Assembly: GCA_046263055.1 (NCBI GenBank)
Contig: JBHELO010000047.1
Coordinates: 1-17,285, forward strand
Reading direction: 5' to 3'
Length of the DNA: 17,285 nt
From: DATAQC01 sp046263055
GTDB lineage: Bacteria; Actinomycetota; Acidimicrobiia; Acidimicrobiales; AC-14
Made by a program: the position numbers and the translations under genes
Notes under the pieces: generated by a model
The model's database searches: none
Seen by the model: only the letters and a program-made list of their open reading frames with translations
Told to the model about the DNA's origin: nothing
In this document: positions 1 through 6,049 of the stretch, piece by piece
How positions within the stretch are numbered: position 1 is the stretch's first letter
How the letters are laid out: every line of letters begins with the position of its first letter

Positions 1-1714
1 GCTTGCCCTCCTTCTGCTTCTCGAGGAGCTTGTTCTTGCGGGTGATGTCGCCGCCGTAGCACTTGGCGATCACGTCCTTACGCCTGGCCTTCACCGTCTG
101 GCGGGCGATGATGCGGCTCCCGATGGTGGCCTGGATGGGCACGTCGAACAACTGGCGGGGGATGAGCTCGCGGAGCTTCTCGGTCATCTTGCGCCCGTAG
201 TCGTAGGCCTTCGACTTGTGGATGATCGTGCTGAAGGCGTCGGCGGCCACCCCGTTGAGGAGCACGTCGATCTTCACCAGGTCGCTGCGCTCGTAGCCGG
301 CGGGCTCGTAGTCCAGGCTGGCGTAGCCCTTGGTGCGACTCTTGAGCTGGTCGAAGAAGTCCACCACCACCTCGGCCAGGGGGATGCGGTACACCAGCTC
401 CACCCGCTCCGGCGACAGGTACTCCATCTTGGCCATGTCCGCCCGCCGGCCCTGGCACAGGTCCATGACCGGGCCCGTGTACTCGGTGGGAAGCAGGAGG
501 GTGGCGGTGAGGTACGGCTCCTCCACGAAGTCCACCAAGTTGGGCGACGGCATGTCCGAGGGGTTGTCCACCTCCACCACCCGGCCGTCGGTGAGGGTCA
601 CCTGGTAGGCCACCGACGGGGCGGTGGCGATGAGCGCCAGGTCGAACTCCCGCTCCAGGCGCTCGCGCACGATCTCCATGTGCAGCAGGCCGAGGAACCC
701 GCAGCGGAAGCCGAAGCCGAGGACTCCCGAGGTCTCCGGCTCGTAGGTGAACGACGAGTCGTTGAGGCGCAGCTTCTCCAGGGCGGTGCGCAGGTCGGAG
801 AAGTCGTCGCCCTCCACCGGGTAGAGGCCGCAGAACACCATGGGCTTGGGATCGCGGTAGCCCACCAGGGGCTCGGCCGCCGGCCGCCCGGCGTCGGTGA
901 CGGTCTCGCCGGAACGGGCCTCGGCCACGTCCTTCACCCCGGCGATGAGGTAGCCCACCTCGCCCGGGCCCAGGTCGGCCACCGGCACCGGCACCGGCGT
1001 GCGGGCCCCGATCTCCTCCGCGTCGTGGGTGACGCCGGCCTGCATGAAGCGCAGTCGGCTGCCGCTGGTGAGGACGCCGTTCATGATCCGCACGGCGCTG
1101 ACCACGCCCCGGTACTGGTCGTAGTAGGAGTCGAAGACCAGGCCTTGAAGGGGCGCGTCGGCGCTCCCGCTGGGCGCCGGTATGCGCGCCACCACGGCGT
1201 CCAGCAGCTCGGGCACGCCGGCGCCGGTCTTGGCGCTGATGTGCAGGATGGTGGTGGCGTCGATGCCGAGGACCTTCTCGATCTCCCCCGACACCCGCTC
1301 GGGGTCGGCGGCGGACAGGTCGATCTTGTTGACCGCAGCCACGATCTCCAGGTCCGCTTCCAGGGCGGCGTAGCAGTTGGCGAGGGTCTGGGCCTCGATG
1401 CCCTGGGTGGCGTCCACCAGCAGCACCGCCCCCTCGCAGGCGGCGAGGGACCGGGACACCTCGTAGCCGAAGTCCACGTGGCCGGGGGTGTCGATGAGGT
1501 GGAGGGTGTGGCCCTTCCAGCTCAGGCGCACGTTCTGGGCCTTGATGGTGATGCCCCGCTCCCGCTCGATGTCCATGGAGTCCAGGTACTGCTCTCGCAT
1601 GTCGCGGGCGTCGACGGCTCCCGTCAGCTCCAGGATGCGGTCGGACAGCGTGGTCTTGCCGTGGTCGATGTGGCTGATGATGGCCAGGTTGCGGGTGCGG
1701 TCGAGGGGGATCAC
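1..1714 (-). CDS. lepA: Elongation factor 4 (LepA), 3' end cut by window edge
   Basis: Ribosome-associated translational GTPase that back-translocates or remodels stalled ribosomes. Reading from the GTG at 1714, the protein begins VIPLDRTRNLAIISHIDHGK and shows the G-domain motifs in order: the P-loop (about residues 14-22, SHIDHGKTT), RGITIKAQ (switch I), DTPGH (switch II) and NKID. It then has the LepA-specific C-terminal part with EYLSPERVELVYRIPLAEVV and ITRKNKLLEKQKEGK. About 571 codons are present; the family is near 600, so only the last 20-30 residues are missing, past base 1. GTG is chosen because homologs start just before R-N-(L/F)-(A/C)-I-I-(A/S)-H-I-D; an ATG ten bases upstream is in another frame. 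A GACAAT hexamer lies 8 bases before the GTG, and no clear Shine-Dalgarno is visible. The P-loop has Ser14 where most LepA have Ala. The transporter gene diverges from it. Confidence 0.96.
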   Translation of the reverse strand, partial: MIPLDRTRNLAIISHIDHGKTTLSDRILELTGAVDARDMREQYLDSMDIERERGITIKAQNVRLSWKGHTLHLIDTPGHVDFGYEVSRSLAACEGAVLLVDATQGIEAQTLANCYAALEADLEIVAAVNKIDLSAADPERVSGEIEKVLGIDATTILHISAKTGAGVPELLDAVVARIPAPSGSADAPLQGLVFDSYYDQYRGVVSAVRIMNGVLTSGSRLRFMQAGVTHDAEEIGARTPVPVPVADLGPGEVGYLIAGVKDVAEARSGETVTDAGRPAAEPLVGYRDPKPMVFCGLYPVEGDDFSDLRTALEKLRLNDSSFTYEPETSGVLGFGFRCGFLGLLHMEIVRERLEREFDLALIATAPSVAYQVTLTDGRVVEVDNPSDMPSPNLVDFVEEPYLTATLLLPTEYTGPVMDLCQGRRADMAKMEYLSPERVELVYRIPLAEVVVDFFDQLKSRTKGYASLDYEPAGYERSDLVKIDVLLNGVAADAFSTIIHKSKAYDYGRKMTEKLRELIPRQLFDVPIQATIGSRIIARQTVKARRKDVIAKCYGGDITRKNKLLEKQKEGK

Positions 1715-1722
1715 GGGGGCCC

Positions 1723-1728
1723 ATTGTC
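1723..1728 (-). promoter_or_regulatory. Candidate -10 box of lepA
   Basis: GACAAT on the minus strand, separated from the lepA GTG by 8 bases (GGGCCCCC). If used, the transcript would be leaderless or nearly so. No convincing -35 was seen. The assignment rests on similarity to the spacing at leuS and folP2. Confidence 0.3.
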
Positions 1729-1740
1729 GCCGCCCGGCGG

Positions 1741-2799
1741 GTGGTCGGGGACACGCCGGCCGCCGGGGCAGGCTGGGTCGTGGCCTCCTACCCGGTGGAC
1801 GGCAGCGCCGGTGGGCCGGCGGCGTGGGCGGGAGTGGTGTGCGCCACGGGCGCCATGACCATCGTCGGGGCCAGCTTCGCGGTATCCGAGGCGCTGGTGC
1901 ACTACCCGGTGTACACCGCCCAGGCGGTGCGCTACGGGCTGTCCACCCTGGTGCTGGCGGGTGCCGCCCGGGTCGTCCACCGGCCTGTGCCCCGTCCCAC
2001 CCGGCGGGAGCTGGTGCGCCTGGCCCTGCTGGCGGCCACCGGGCTGGCCCTGTTCAACGTGGCCGTGGTGCGGTCGGTGGGCCACGCCGAGCCGGCGGTG
2101 CTGGGAGTGGTGGTGGGCATGGTGCCCCTCGTGCTGGCCGTGGGCGGCCCCCTGGCTCGGGGCGAACGGCCGCCGGCGGCGGTGGTGGCGGGGGCGGGGG
2201 CGGTGGTGGCGGGGGCCGCCCTGGTGCAGGGCGGCGGCCGCACCGACTGGGTGGGCCTGGCCTGGGCGGTGGTGGCCCTGGCCTGCGAGGCCCTGTTCAC
2301 GCTGTTGGCCGCCCCCATGCTGGCCCGCCTCGGCGCCCTCGGCGTGTCGGTGCACACGTGCCGGATCGCCACCGTCCAGCTGGTGGTGCTGGCGGTGGTG
2401 CTCGACGGCCGGAAGGCGTTGGCCGTGCCCGACCGGTGGCAGGTGCTGGCGGTGGCCTACCTGGTGGTGGCCCTCACCGCGGTGGCGTTCCTCCTGTGGT
2501 TCACCGCCGTGGCCCGGCTGCGGCCCGAGGGGGCCGGGCTCTTCGCCGGCATCATCCCGGTGGCCGCCACCGCCGCCGGGCTGGTCAACGGGTCGTCCAC
2601 CGTGGGCCCGGCGGTCGTCAGCGGCGTGCTGGTGGTGGCGGCGGGGGTCGTGGGCGGGCTGGCCGGCGGGCGGTCGGCCTCGGCCCGGGAGCACGGCGGG
2701 CAGATCGTGGCCGACCTCCCGAGCCCCGCCTCACAGCGTGGGGTCGTCGCCCCGCCGGGGGAACCGGGCCAGGTCGGCCCGCAGGGCGACGGCCGCTGA
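1741..2799 (+). CDS. EamA/DMT-family transporter
   Basis: Predicted inner-membrane permease of the drug/metabolite transporter superfamily; substrate unknown. It has ten hydrophobic segments at about residues 28-47, 58-77, 92-110, 117-137, 146-162, 170-190, 206-222, 233-254, 263-283 and 290-309. This is the duplicated five-plus-five EamA layout. The second half carries the usual LRPEGAGLFAGIIPVAA-type stretch before the ninth helix. The start is uncertain: GTG at 1741 gives the longest form, but in-frame GTGs at 1780 and 1795 would also keep helix 1. A tail of about 40 polar residues follows helix 10, and its last 69 bases overlap the convergent WapI-like gene. The segment at about 2175-2220 is a run of GGC/GTG-rich codons giving an Ala/Val/Gly stretch. 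The gene diverges from lepA with only 26 bases between starts. Confidence 0.85.
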   Translation: MVGDTPAAGAGWVVASYPVDGSAGGPAAWAGVVCATGAMTIVGASFAVSEALVHYPVYTAQAVRYGLSTLVLAGAARVVHRPVPRPTRRELVRLALLAATGLALFNVAVVRSVGHAEPAVLGVVVGMVPLVLAVGGPLARGERPPAAVVAGAGAVVAGAALVQGGGRTDWVGLAWAVVALACEALFTLLAAPMLARLGALGVSVHTCRIATVQLVVLAVVLDGRKALAVPDRWQVLAVAYLVVALTAVAFLLWFTAVARLRPEGAGLFAGIIPVAATAAGLVNGSSTVGPAVVSGVLVVAAGVVGGLAGGRSASAREHGGQIVADLPSPASQRGVVAPPGEPGQVGPQGDGR

Positions 2800-3183
2800 C
2801 ACCAGGTCGGCCGTCCCCACCTCCACCTCCACGCACAGGTTCCCGCTGCCGAGCCACGGCGGCCGTCGCTCCAGCTCGAAGCAGGCGGTGACCGCCACCC
2901 GGCCACCGGGACGGCGGGCGGCCGACATCGTGAGGTTGGGCTCGGCCACCGAGGCCGCCGCCCGCTCGGGGGCGACGGCGACGGTGGCCAGCCACCCCAC
3001 CAGGTGGGCCGCCTCCCAGGTGGTGAGGCAGGGGTCCACCACCTCCCAGCTGCCCTGGGGCGACAGCACCCGGACGTCCACCAGCAGGCTGTTGGACTCC
3101 CAGGGGTCCACCGTGGCGTCGGGGTGCTCGTAGCCGACGAGGGTCAGGCCCATCCGGTTGCCCTCGCGCCCGGCCAACTCCAC
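2731..3183 (-). CDS. Small WapI-like domain protein (150 aa)
   Basis: A 150-residue soluble protein with no signal peptide or membrane helix. The N-terminal pattern (VELAGREG, then GYEHPDA at about 17-23), SNSLLVDVRV, the DPCLTTWE motif (about 50-57) with a following LVGWL helix, and EPNL (about 81-84) resemble the WapI family. Members of that family occur as immunity proteins but also widely as stand-alone actinobacterial proteins of unknown role. The GTG at 3183 is preferred because the family starts with the MEL.G pattern; an ATG at 3153 with GAGGG upstream is the alternative. It ends inside the convergent transporter gene (69-base overlap) and diverges from rpsT. I see no toxin gene next to it, so an immunity role is not supported here. 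Family assignment is from remembered motif similarity. Confidence 0.7.
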   Translation of the reverse strand: MELAGREGNRMGLTLVGYEHPDATVDPWESNSLLVDVRVLSPQGSWEVVDPCLTTWEAAHLVGWLATVAVAPERAAASVAEPNLTMSAARRPGGRVAVTACFELERRPPWLGSGNLCVEVEVGTADLVSAAVALRADLARFPRRGDDPTL

Positions 3184-3228
3184 CGCCCCAGTCTGGCGCC
3201 CGCGGGCCGGGCGCGTCCGGGGGTGGAC

Positions 3229-3234
3229 TACGAT
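3229..3234 (+). promoter_or_regulatory. Candidate -10 box of rpsT
   Basis: TACGAT, with 9 bases between it and the rpsT GTG. The predicted start of transcription falls within about three bases of the start codon. No recognisable -35. The same hexamer precedes leuS. Confidence 0.35.
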
Positions 3235-3243
3235 GCCCGGACC

Positions 3244-3516
3244 GTGGCCAACATCCGCAGCCAGATCAAGCGCAACCGCCAGAACGAGGTCCGCCGCCTG
3301 CGCAACAAGGCCGTGCGCTCGGAGATGAAGACGCGCGTGAAGCACGCGGTGGCGGCCGCCGAGGCGGGCGGCGAGGACAGCGCCGAGTCCCTCCGCCTGG
3401 CCGTCAAGCGCATCGACAGCGCCGCCGCCAAGGGCGTCATCCACAAGAACCAGGCCGCCAACCGCAAGGCCCGCCTCATGCGGCGGGTGGCGGGCGTGGC
3501 CGGCAGCGGCTCCTAG
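3244..3516 (+). CDS. rpsT: 30S ribosomal protein S20
   Basis: Primary 16S rRNA-binding protein of the small ribosomal subunit. The 90-residue product matches the family in length and begins VANIRSQIKRNRQNEVRRLR, the standard S20 start (MANIKSQ.KR). It also has the conserved IDSAAAKGVIHKNQAANRKA segment near the C-terminus (about residues 57-76). Arg/Lys-rich throughout, helical, no cysteine. GTG at 3244 is fixed by the S20 N-terminus; the ATG 11 bases upstream is out of frame. There is no Shine-Dalgarno; a TACGAT hexamer lies 9 bases upstream. In many Actinobacteria rpsT sits between holA and lepA and reads opposite to both, as here. Its TAG overlaps the TAG of the convergent VOC gene by two bases. 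Confidence 0.97.
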   Translation: MANIRSQIKRNRQNEVRRLRNKAVRSEMKTRVKHAVAAAEAGGEDSAESLRLAVKRIDSAAAKGVIHKNQAANRKARLMRRVAGVAGSGS

Positions 3517-3935
3517 CCGCTCGCCTCCGGGTCCGGCCCGGCCGGCGCCCGCTCGAAGAACAGGGCCAGGGCGATGTTGTCGCAGTCGCGGAAGTAGAGC
3601 ATCCCGCCGAACGGCGTCTTCACCGGCGGGGACGCGTCCACGCCCTTGGCGGCCAGCACCTCGGACCACTCCTGCAGGTCCTCCTCGGACCGGACCCGGA
3701 ATGCCAGGTGGTCGAGGCCCAGGTTGCGAGGGTCGAAGGCGGCGCCGTCGCCCCGGTGCTCGACGAGCCCCAGGGTGTCGAGGGACCGCGGGAACCGCAG
3801 CACCACCGTCCGGCGCGACTCCTGCTCCTGGCGGAAGACCTCCTCCAAGCCCAGGACGTCGGCGTACCAGCGGGCGCTGGCGTCGAGGTCCGCCACCGAC
3901 AGGGCGGCGTGGTGCAGTCCCGCCAGGGTGAGCAC
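3513..3935 (-). CDS. VOC (glyoxalase/bleomycin-resistance/dioxygenase fold) protein
   Basis: A 140-residue vicinal-oxygen-chelate protein with two beta-alpha-beta-beta-beta modules. Module 1 starts LAGLHHAALSVADLDASARW (from residue 4); module 2 starts at LGLDHLAFRV (about 72-81). The expected four metal ligands are present: His9, Glu59 (LVEH), His76 and Glu128 (LFFE). A metal-dependent lyase, isomerase or dioxygenase role is therefore possible, but the substrate cannot be named. A longer form from a TTG at 3953 is open. GTG at 3935 is preferred because it places LTLAGLHHAALSV at the N-terminus, as in homologs. CAGGCT lies six bases before this GTG. Convergent with rpsT: the two stop codons interlock in one CTAG. 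The strong hairpin at 3996-4022 separates it from holA. Confidence 0.85.
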   Translation of the reverse strand: MLTLAGLHHAALSVADLDASARWYADVLGLEEVFRQEQESRRTVVLRFPRSLDTLGLVEHRGDGAAFDPRNLGLDHLAFRVRSEEDLQEWSEVLAAKGVDASPPVKTPFGGMLYFRDCDNIALALFFERAPAGPDPEASG

Positions 3936-3941
3936 GGCCCG

Positions 3942-3947
3942 AGCCTG
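3942..3947 (-). promoter_or_regulatory. Candidate -10 box of the VOC gene
   Basis: CAGGCT on minus, six bases before the GTG at 3935. It fits the xAnnnT spacing seen at leuS but is the weakest match of the set. Listed for the pattern only. Confidence 0.2.
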
Positions 3948-3995
3948 GCACAAGTGCCCCGCCCGACGGCGGAATTGCCGGGCCTGTGGCCGCCG

Positions 3996-4022
3996 GGTGG
4001 TCGTCGGCCGCCGGCCACCACC
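3996..4022 (-). terminator. Strong GC hairpin downstream of holA
   Basis: GGTGGT-C-GTCGG-CCG-CCGGC-C-ACCACC: a 6-bp stem, one C/C mismatch, a 5-bp stem (one G-T pair) and a 3-base loop. It lies about 160 bases beyond the holA stop and 60 bases before the VOC start, both on minus. There is no T-run, as usual in high-GC actinobacteria, so termination is inferred. The rest of the 248-base gap (3936-4183) holds no recognisable gene or RNA. Confidence 0.35.
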
Positions 4023-4183
4023 TGACGCGGAGATCGTCGCCCTGGTGGTGCTGTTCGTCGCCCCGCTACGCCGAGCTGTACGGCCTGCAGGCGGCGCCTA
4101 CCGCTGACCGGCTCGGCGCCGGGGACCGGTGGGCTCCGGCGGGGCAGCTCCGTCGAGAGCCGGGGACGCGCCGCAGGCCGGCC

Positions 4184-5182
4184 CTAGCGCCGGGAGGCCG
4201 GGCGGGGGCCGAGGCGGCTGAGGCGGGCCACGAGCACCTCGAGGACGGCCTCGGGGGGCCAGTCGATGGTGCCCTTGAGGGCCAGGTCGGCGTCGGCCAG
4301 GAGGCCGATGGCGCGGGCCACGCCGTCGTGGCCGAGGCGGCGGCCCTGGGTGAGGGCCTTCTTGGCCGGGAAGGTGGAGCCCTTGAGCCCGAGGGCGGCG
4401 GCCGCCCCCCGCTCGTCGACCACCTCGCTGCCGTCGAGGCGGAGCATGCGCCAGTAGTGGGTGTGCAGGGTGGCCAGGACCACCAGCGGGTGGCGGCCGC
4501 CGGCGTCGAGGAGGCGGTGGAGGTGGCCGAGGGCGGCGGCGGTGTCGCCGCCGTCGATGGCGTCGGTGAGGTCCCACGGGGCCACCGCCCCCGCCTGGCC
4601 GAGGAACGGCGTGACCTCGTCGGCCCCGACGCGGGCGCCGGCGCCGTAGGACGCCGCCAGCAGCTCGAGCAGTGACCCGATGCGGCCCACGTCCTCACCG
4701 AGGTGGGCGGCCACCAGGGCGGTGGCCTGGCCGTCCAGGTGCACGGGACCGTGGCGCAGGCGGGCCGCCACCCACGAGGCCCGGGCCTTGCCGGTGGGGA
4801 CGCCCGTCTCCACCACGTGGCCGGTCTTGCGCACCGCGTCCACCAGGGAGCGGGGGAGCTGGCCGCCGCCCGCCACCAGGATCACGGTGCTGGTGGGCGA
4901 GGGGTCGGCCAGGTAGGCGACGAGCGGGGCGGCGTCGGTGGTCGTGAACCGGCCGACGTCGCGAGCCACCACCACCCGGCGGTCGCCGAGGAACGGCGGC
5001 GTCTGGGCGGCGTCCACCACCGCCGCCAGGGTGTAGTCGTCGCTGGACAGGTCTTCCACCGCCAACGCCGGGTCGTCATCGCCCACGAGCTCGGCCACCA
5101 GCGCCTTGACCTCGTCGGTGGTGATGGTGGGGTCGTCGCCCCGCACCAGGTAGGCCGGGAACCGGCTCTCGGCCGCCGTCAC
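4184..5182 (-). CDS. holA: DNA polymerase III delta subunit
   Basis: Clamp-loader delta subunit, which opens the beta sliding clamp so it can be loaded on primed DNA. The 332-residue product matches family length (about 320-340). The N-terminus (TAAESRFPAYLVRGDDPTIT) has the delta pattern of (Y/L)L(V/I)xG(D/E)(D/E); a degenerate AAA+ core follows without a Walker A, with LGDRRVVVARDVGRF and ILVAGGGQLPRSLVDAV. The C-terminal collar domain includes PLVVLATLHTHYWRMLRL and the SRLGPRPASRR end. The GTG at 5182 is chosen because its GTGA overlaps the folP2-like stop by four bases, an arrangement typical of translational coupling, with GAGGA upstream. Being next to comEC and opposite rpsT is the conserved actinobacterial layout and supports the call. 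Confidence 0.93.
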   Translation of the reverse strand: MTAAESRFPAYLVRGDDPTITTDEVKALVAELVGDDDPALAVEDLSSDDYTLAAVVDAAQTPPFLGDRRVVVARDVGRFTTTDAAPLVAYLADPSPTSTVILVAGGGQLPRSLVDAVRKTGHVVETGVPTGKARASWVAARLRHGPVHLDGQATALVAAHLGEDVGRIGSLLELLAASYGAGARVGADEVTPFLGQAGAVAPWDLTDAIDGGDTAAALGHLHRLLDAGGRHPLVVLATLHTHYWRMLRLDGSEVVDERGAAAALGLKGSTFPAKKALTQGRRLGHDGVARAIGLLADADLALKGTIDWPPEAVLEVLVARLSRLGPRPASRR

Positions 5183-6036
5183 CGGGAGTCCTCGTGCTGG
5201 CGGCTCGGGTCGGACTCCAAGATGGCGGCCACCACGTCGCACACCCGGCGGGCGCCCCTGACGTCGTGGGCCCGCACGATCCGGCAGCCGCCGATGACGC
5301 CCAGGGCGGTGGCCGCCAGGGACGCCTCCCGCCGGTCGCCCACCTCCAGGCCCAGCAGGCGACCCAGGAACGTCTTGTTGGACGCCGACAGCAGCAGCGG
5401 GTAGCCGAGCTCCGCCAGGCGGCGGGACTGCTGGAGGAGGACCAGTGACTGGGAGGCGGTCTTGCCCAGGTCCAACCCGGCGTCCACCATCACCCGCTGG
5501 GGCGGGATCCCGGCCGCCTCCGCCCGCCGGGCGCGCTCGGCCAGGAAGGCCCGCACGTCGGCCACCACGTCCACGTACTCGGGCTCGGGGTCGGGGACCC
5601 GGGGGGCCAGGCGGATGTGGGTGGCCACAACGGTGGCCCCGGCCGCCGCGCTCACCGGGAGGTAGTCGGGGTCGGCGAAGCCGCTGATGTCGTTGCCCAC
5701 CACCGCGCCGGCACGGTAGGCGGCGGCCGCCACCGGGGCGCGCCAGGTGTCCACCGACACGGGGACCTGGAAGCGGGCGCGCACGGCCTCGATGCCGGGC
5801 AGGACCCGGTCCAGCTCCTCCTGGAGGCCCACTTCGGGCCCGGGACCGGCCTTGACGCCGCCCACGTCGAGGATGTCGGCGCCCGCCGCGACCAGGCCCT
5901 CGGCCCGGCGGCAGAAGGCGTCCATCGCGAAGTGGGCGCCGGCGTCGTAGAACGAGTCCGGCGTGCGGTTGAGGATGCCCATGACCAGCGACCGGGTGGC
6001 CAGGTCCACGGTGGTGGAGCCCAGGGTGAGGCGCAC
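5179..6036 (-). CDS. folP2: Dihydropteroate synthase paralog, FolP2 type
   Basis: TIM-barrel pterin-binding protein of the dihydropteroate synthase (DHPS) family, 285 residues. Visible motifs are MGILNRTPDSFYDAG (about 19-33), GADILDVGGVKAGPG (52-66), SVDTWRAPVA (94-103), VGNDISGF (113-120), VMVDAGLDLGKT (182-193) and IVRAHDV (253-259). Canonical FolP has NVTPDSFSDGG, GGESTRPG and SRKSF. Here they are NRTPDSFYD, GGVKAGPG and SNKTF, the signature of mycobacterial FolP2. As far as I recall, FolP2 showed no DHPS activity in tests of the M. leprae protein. A true folate role is therefore doubtful, although DHPS has not been excluded. GTG at 6036 follows a TAGGGT by seven bases. It starts 10 bases after the comEC stop and overlaps holA by four bases. 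Confidence 0.88.
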   Translation of the reverse strand: MRLTLGSTTVDLATRSLVMGILNRTPDSFYDAGAHFAMDAFCRRAEGLVAAGADILDVGGVKAGPGPEVGLQEELDRVLPGIEAVRARFQVPVSVDTWRAPVAAAAYRAGAVVGNDISGFADPDYLPVSAAAGATVVATHIRLAPRVPDPEPEYVDVVADVRAFLAERARRAEAAGIPPQRVMVDAGLDLGKTASQSLVLLQQSRRLAELGYPLLLSASNKTFLGRLLGLEVGDRREASLAATALGVIGGCRIVRAHDVRGARRVCDVVAAILESDPSRQHEDSR

Positions 6037-6043
6037 CGGTCGG

Positions 6044-6049
6044 ACCCTA
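6044..6049 (-). promoter_or_regulatory. Candidate -10 box of the folP2-like gene
   Basis: TAGGGT, seven bases before the GTG at 6036, so transcripts would begin at or next to the start codon. The TAG of this hexamer is also the comEC stop codon. It would allow folP2-holA expression independent of comEC. The same hexamer precedes tRNA-Ala. Confidence 0.4.

Noticed and set aside
78..1754. 558-codon minus frame starting MSPTTRRAATMGPRDPP
   Set aside because: Arg/Pro/His-rich shadow of lepA in another frame; the real lepA frame carries all the GTPase motifs.
2160..2225. GGC/GTG-rich near-repeat
   Set aside because: Explained by Ala/Val/Gly codons of a membrane helix in the transporter; no regular repeat unit.
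4030..4110. Hydrophobic short frame (EIVALVVLFVAPL) in the holA-VOC gap
   Set aside because: Only about 25 residues, no start or ribosome site, no recognisable family; treated as non-coding.
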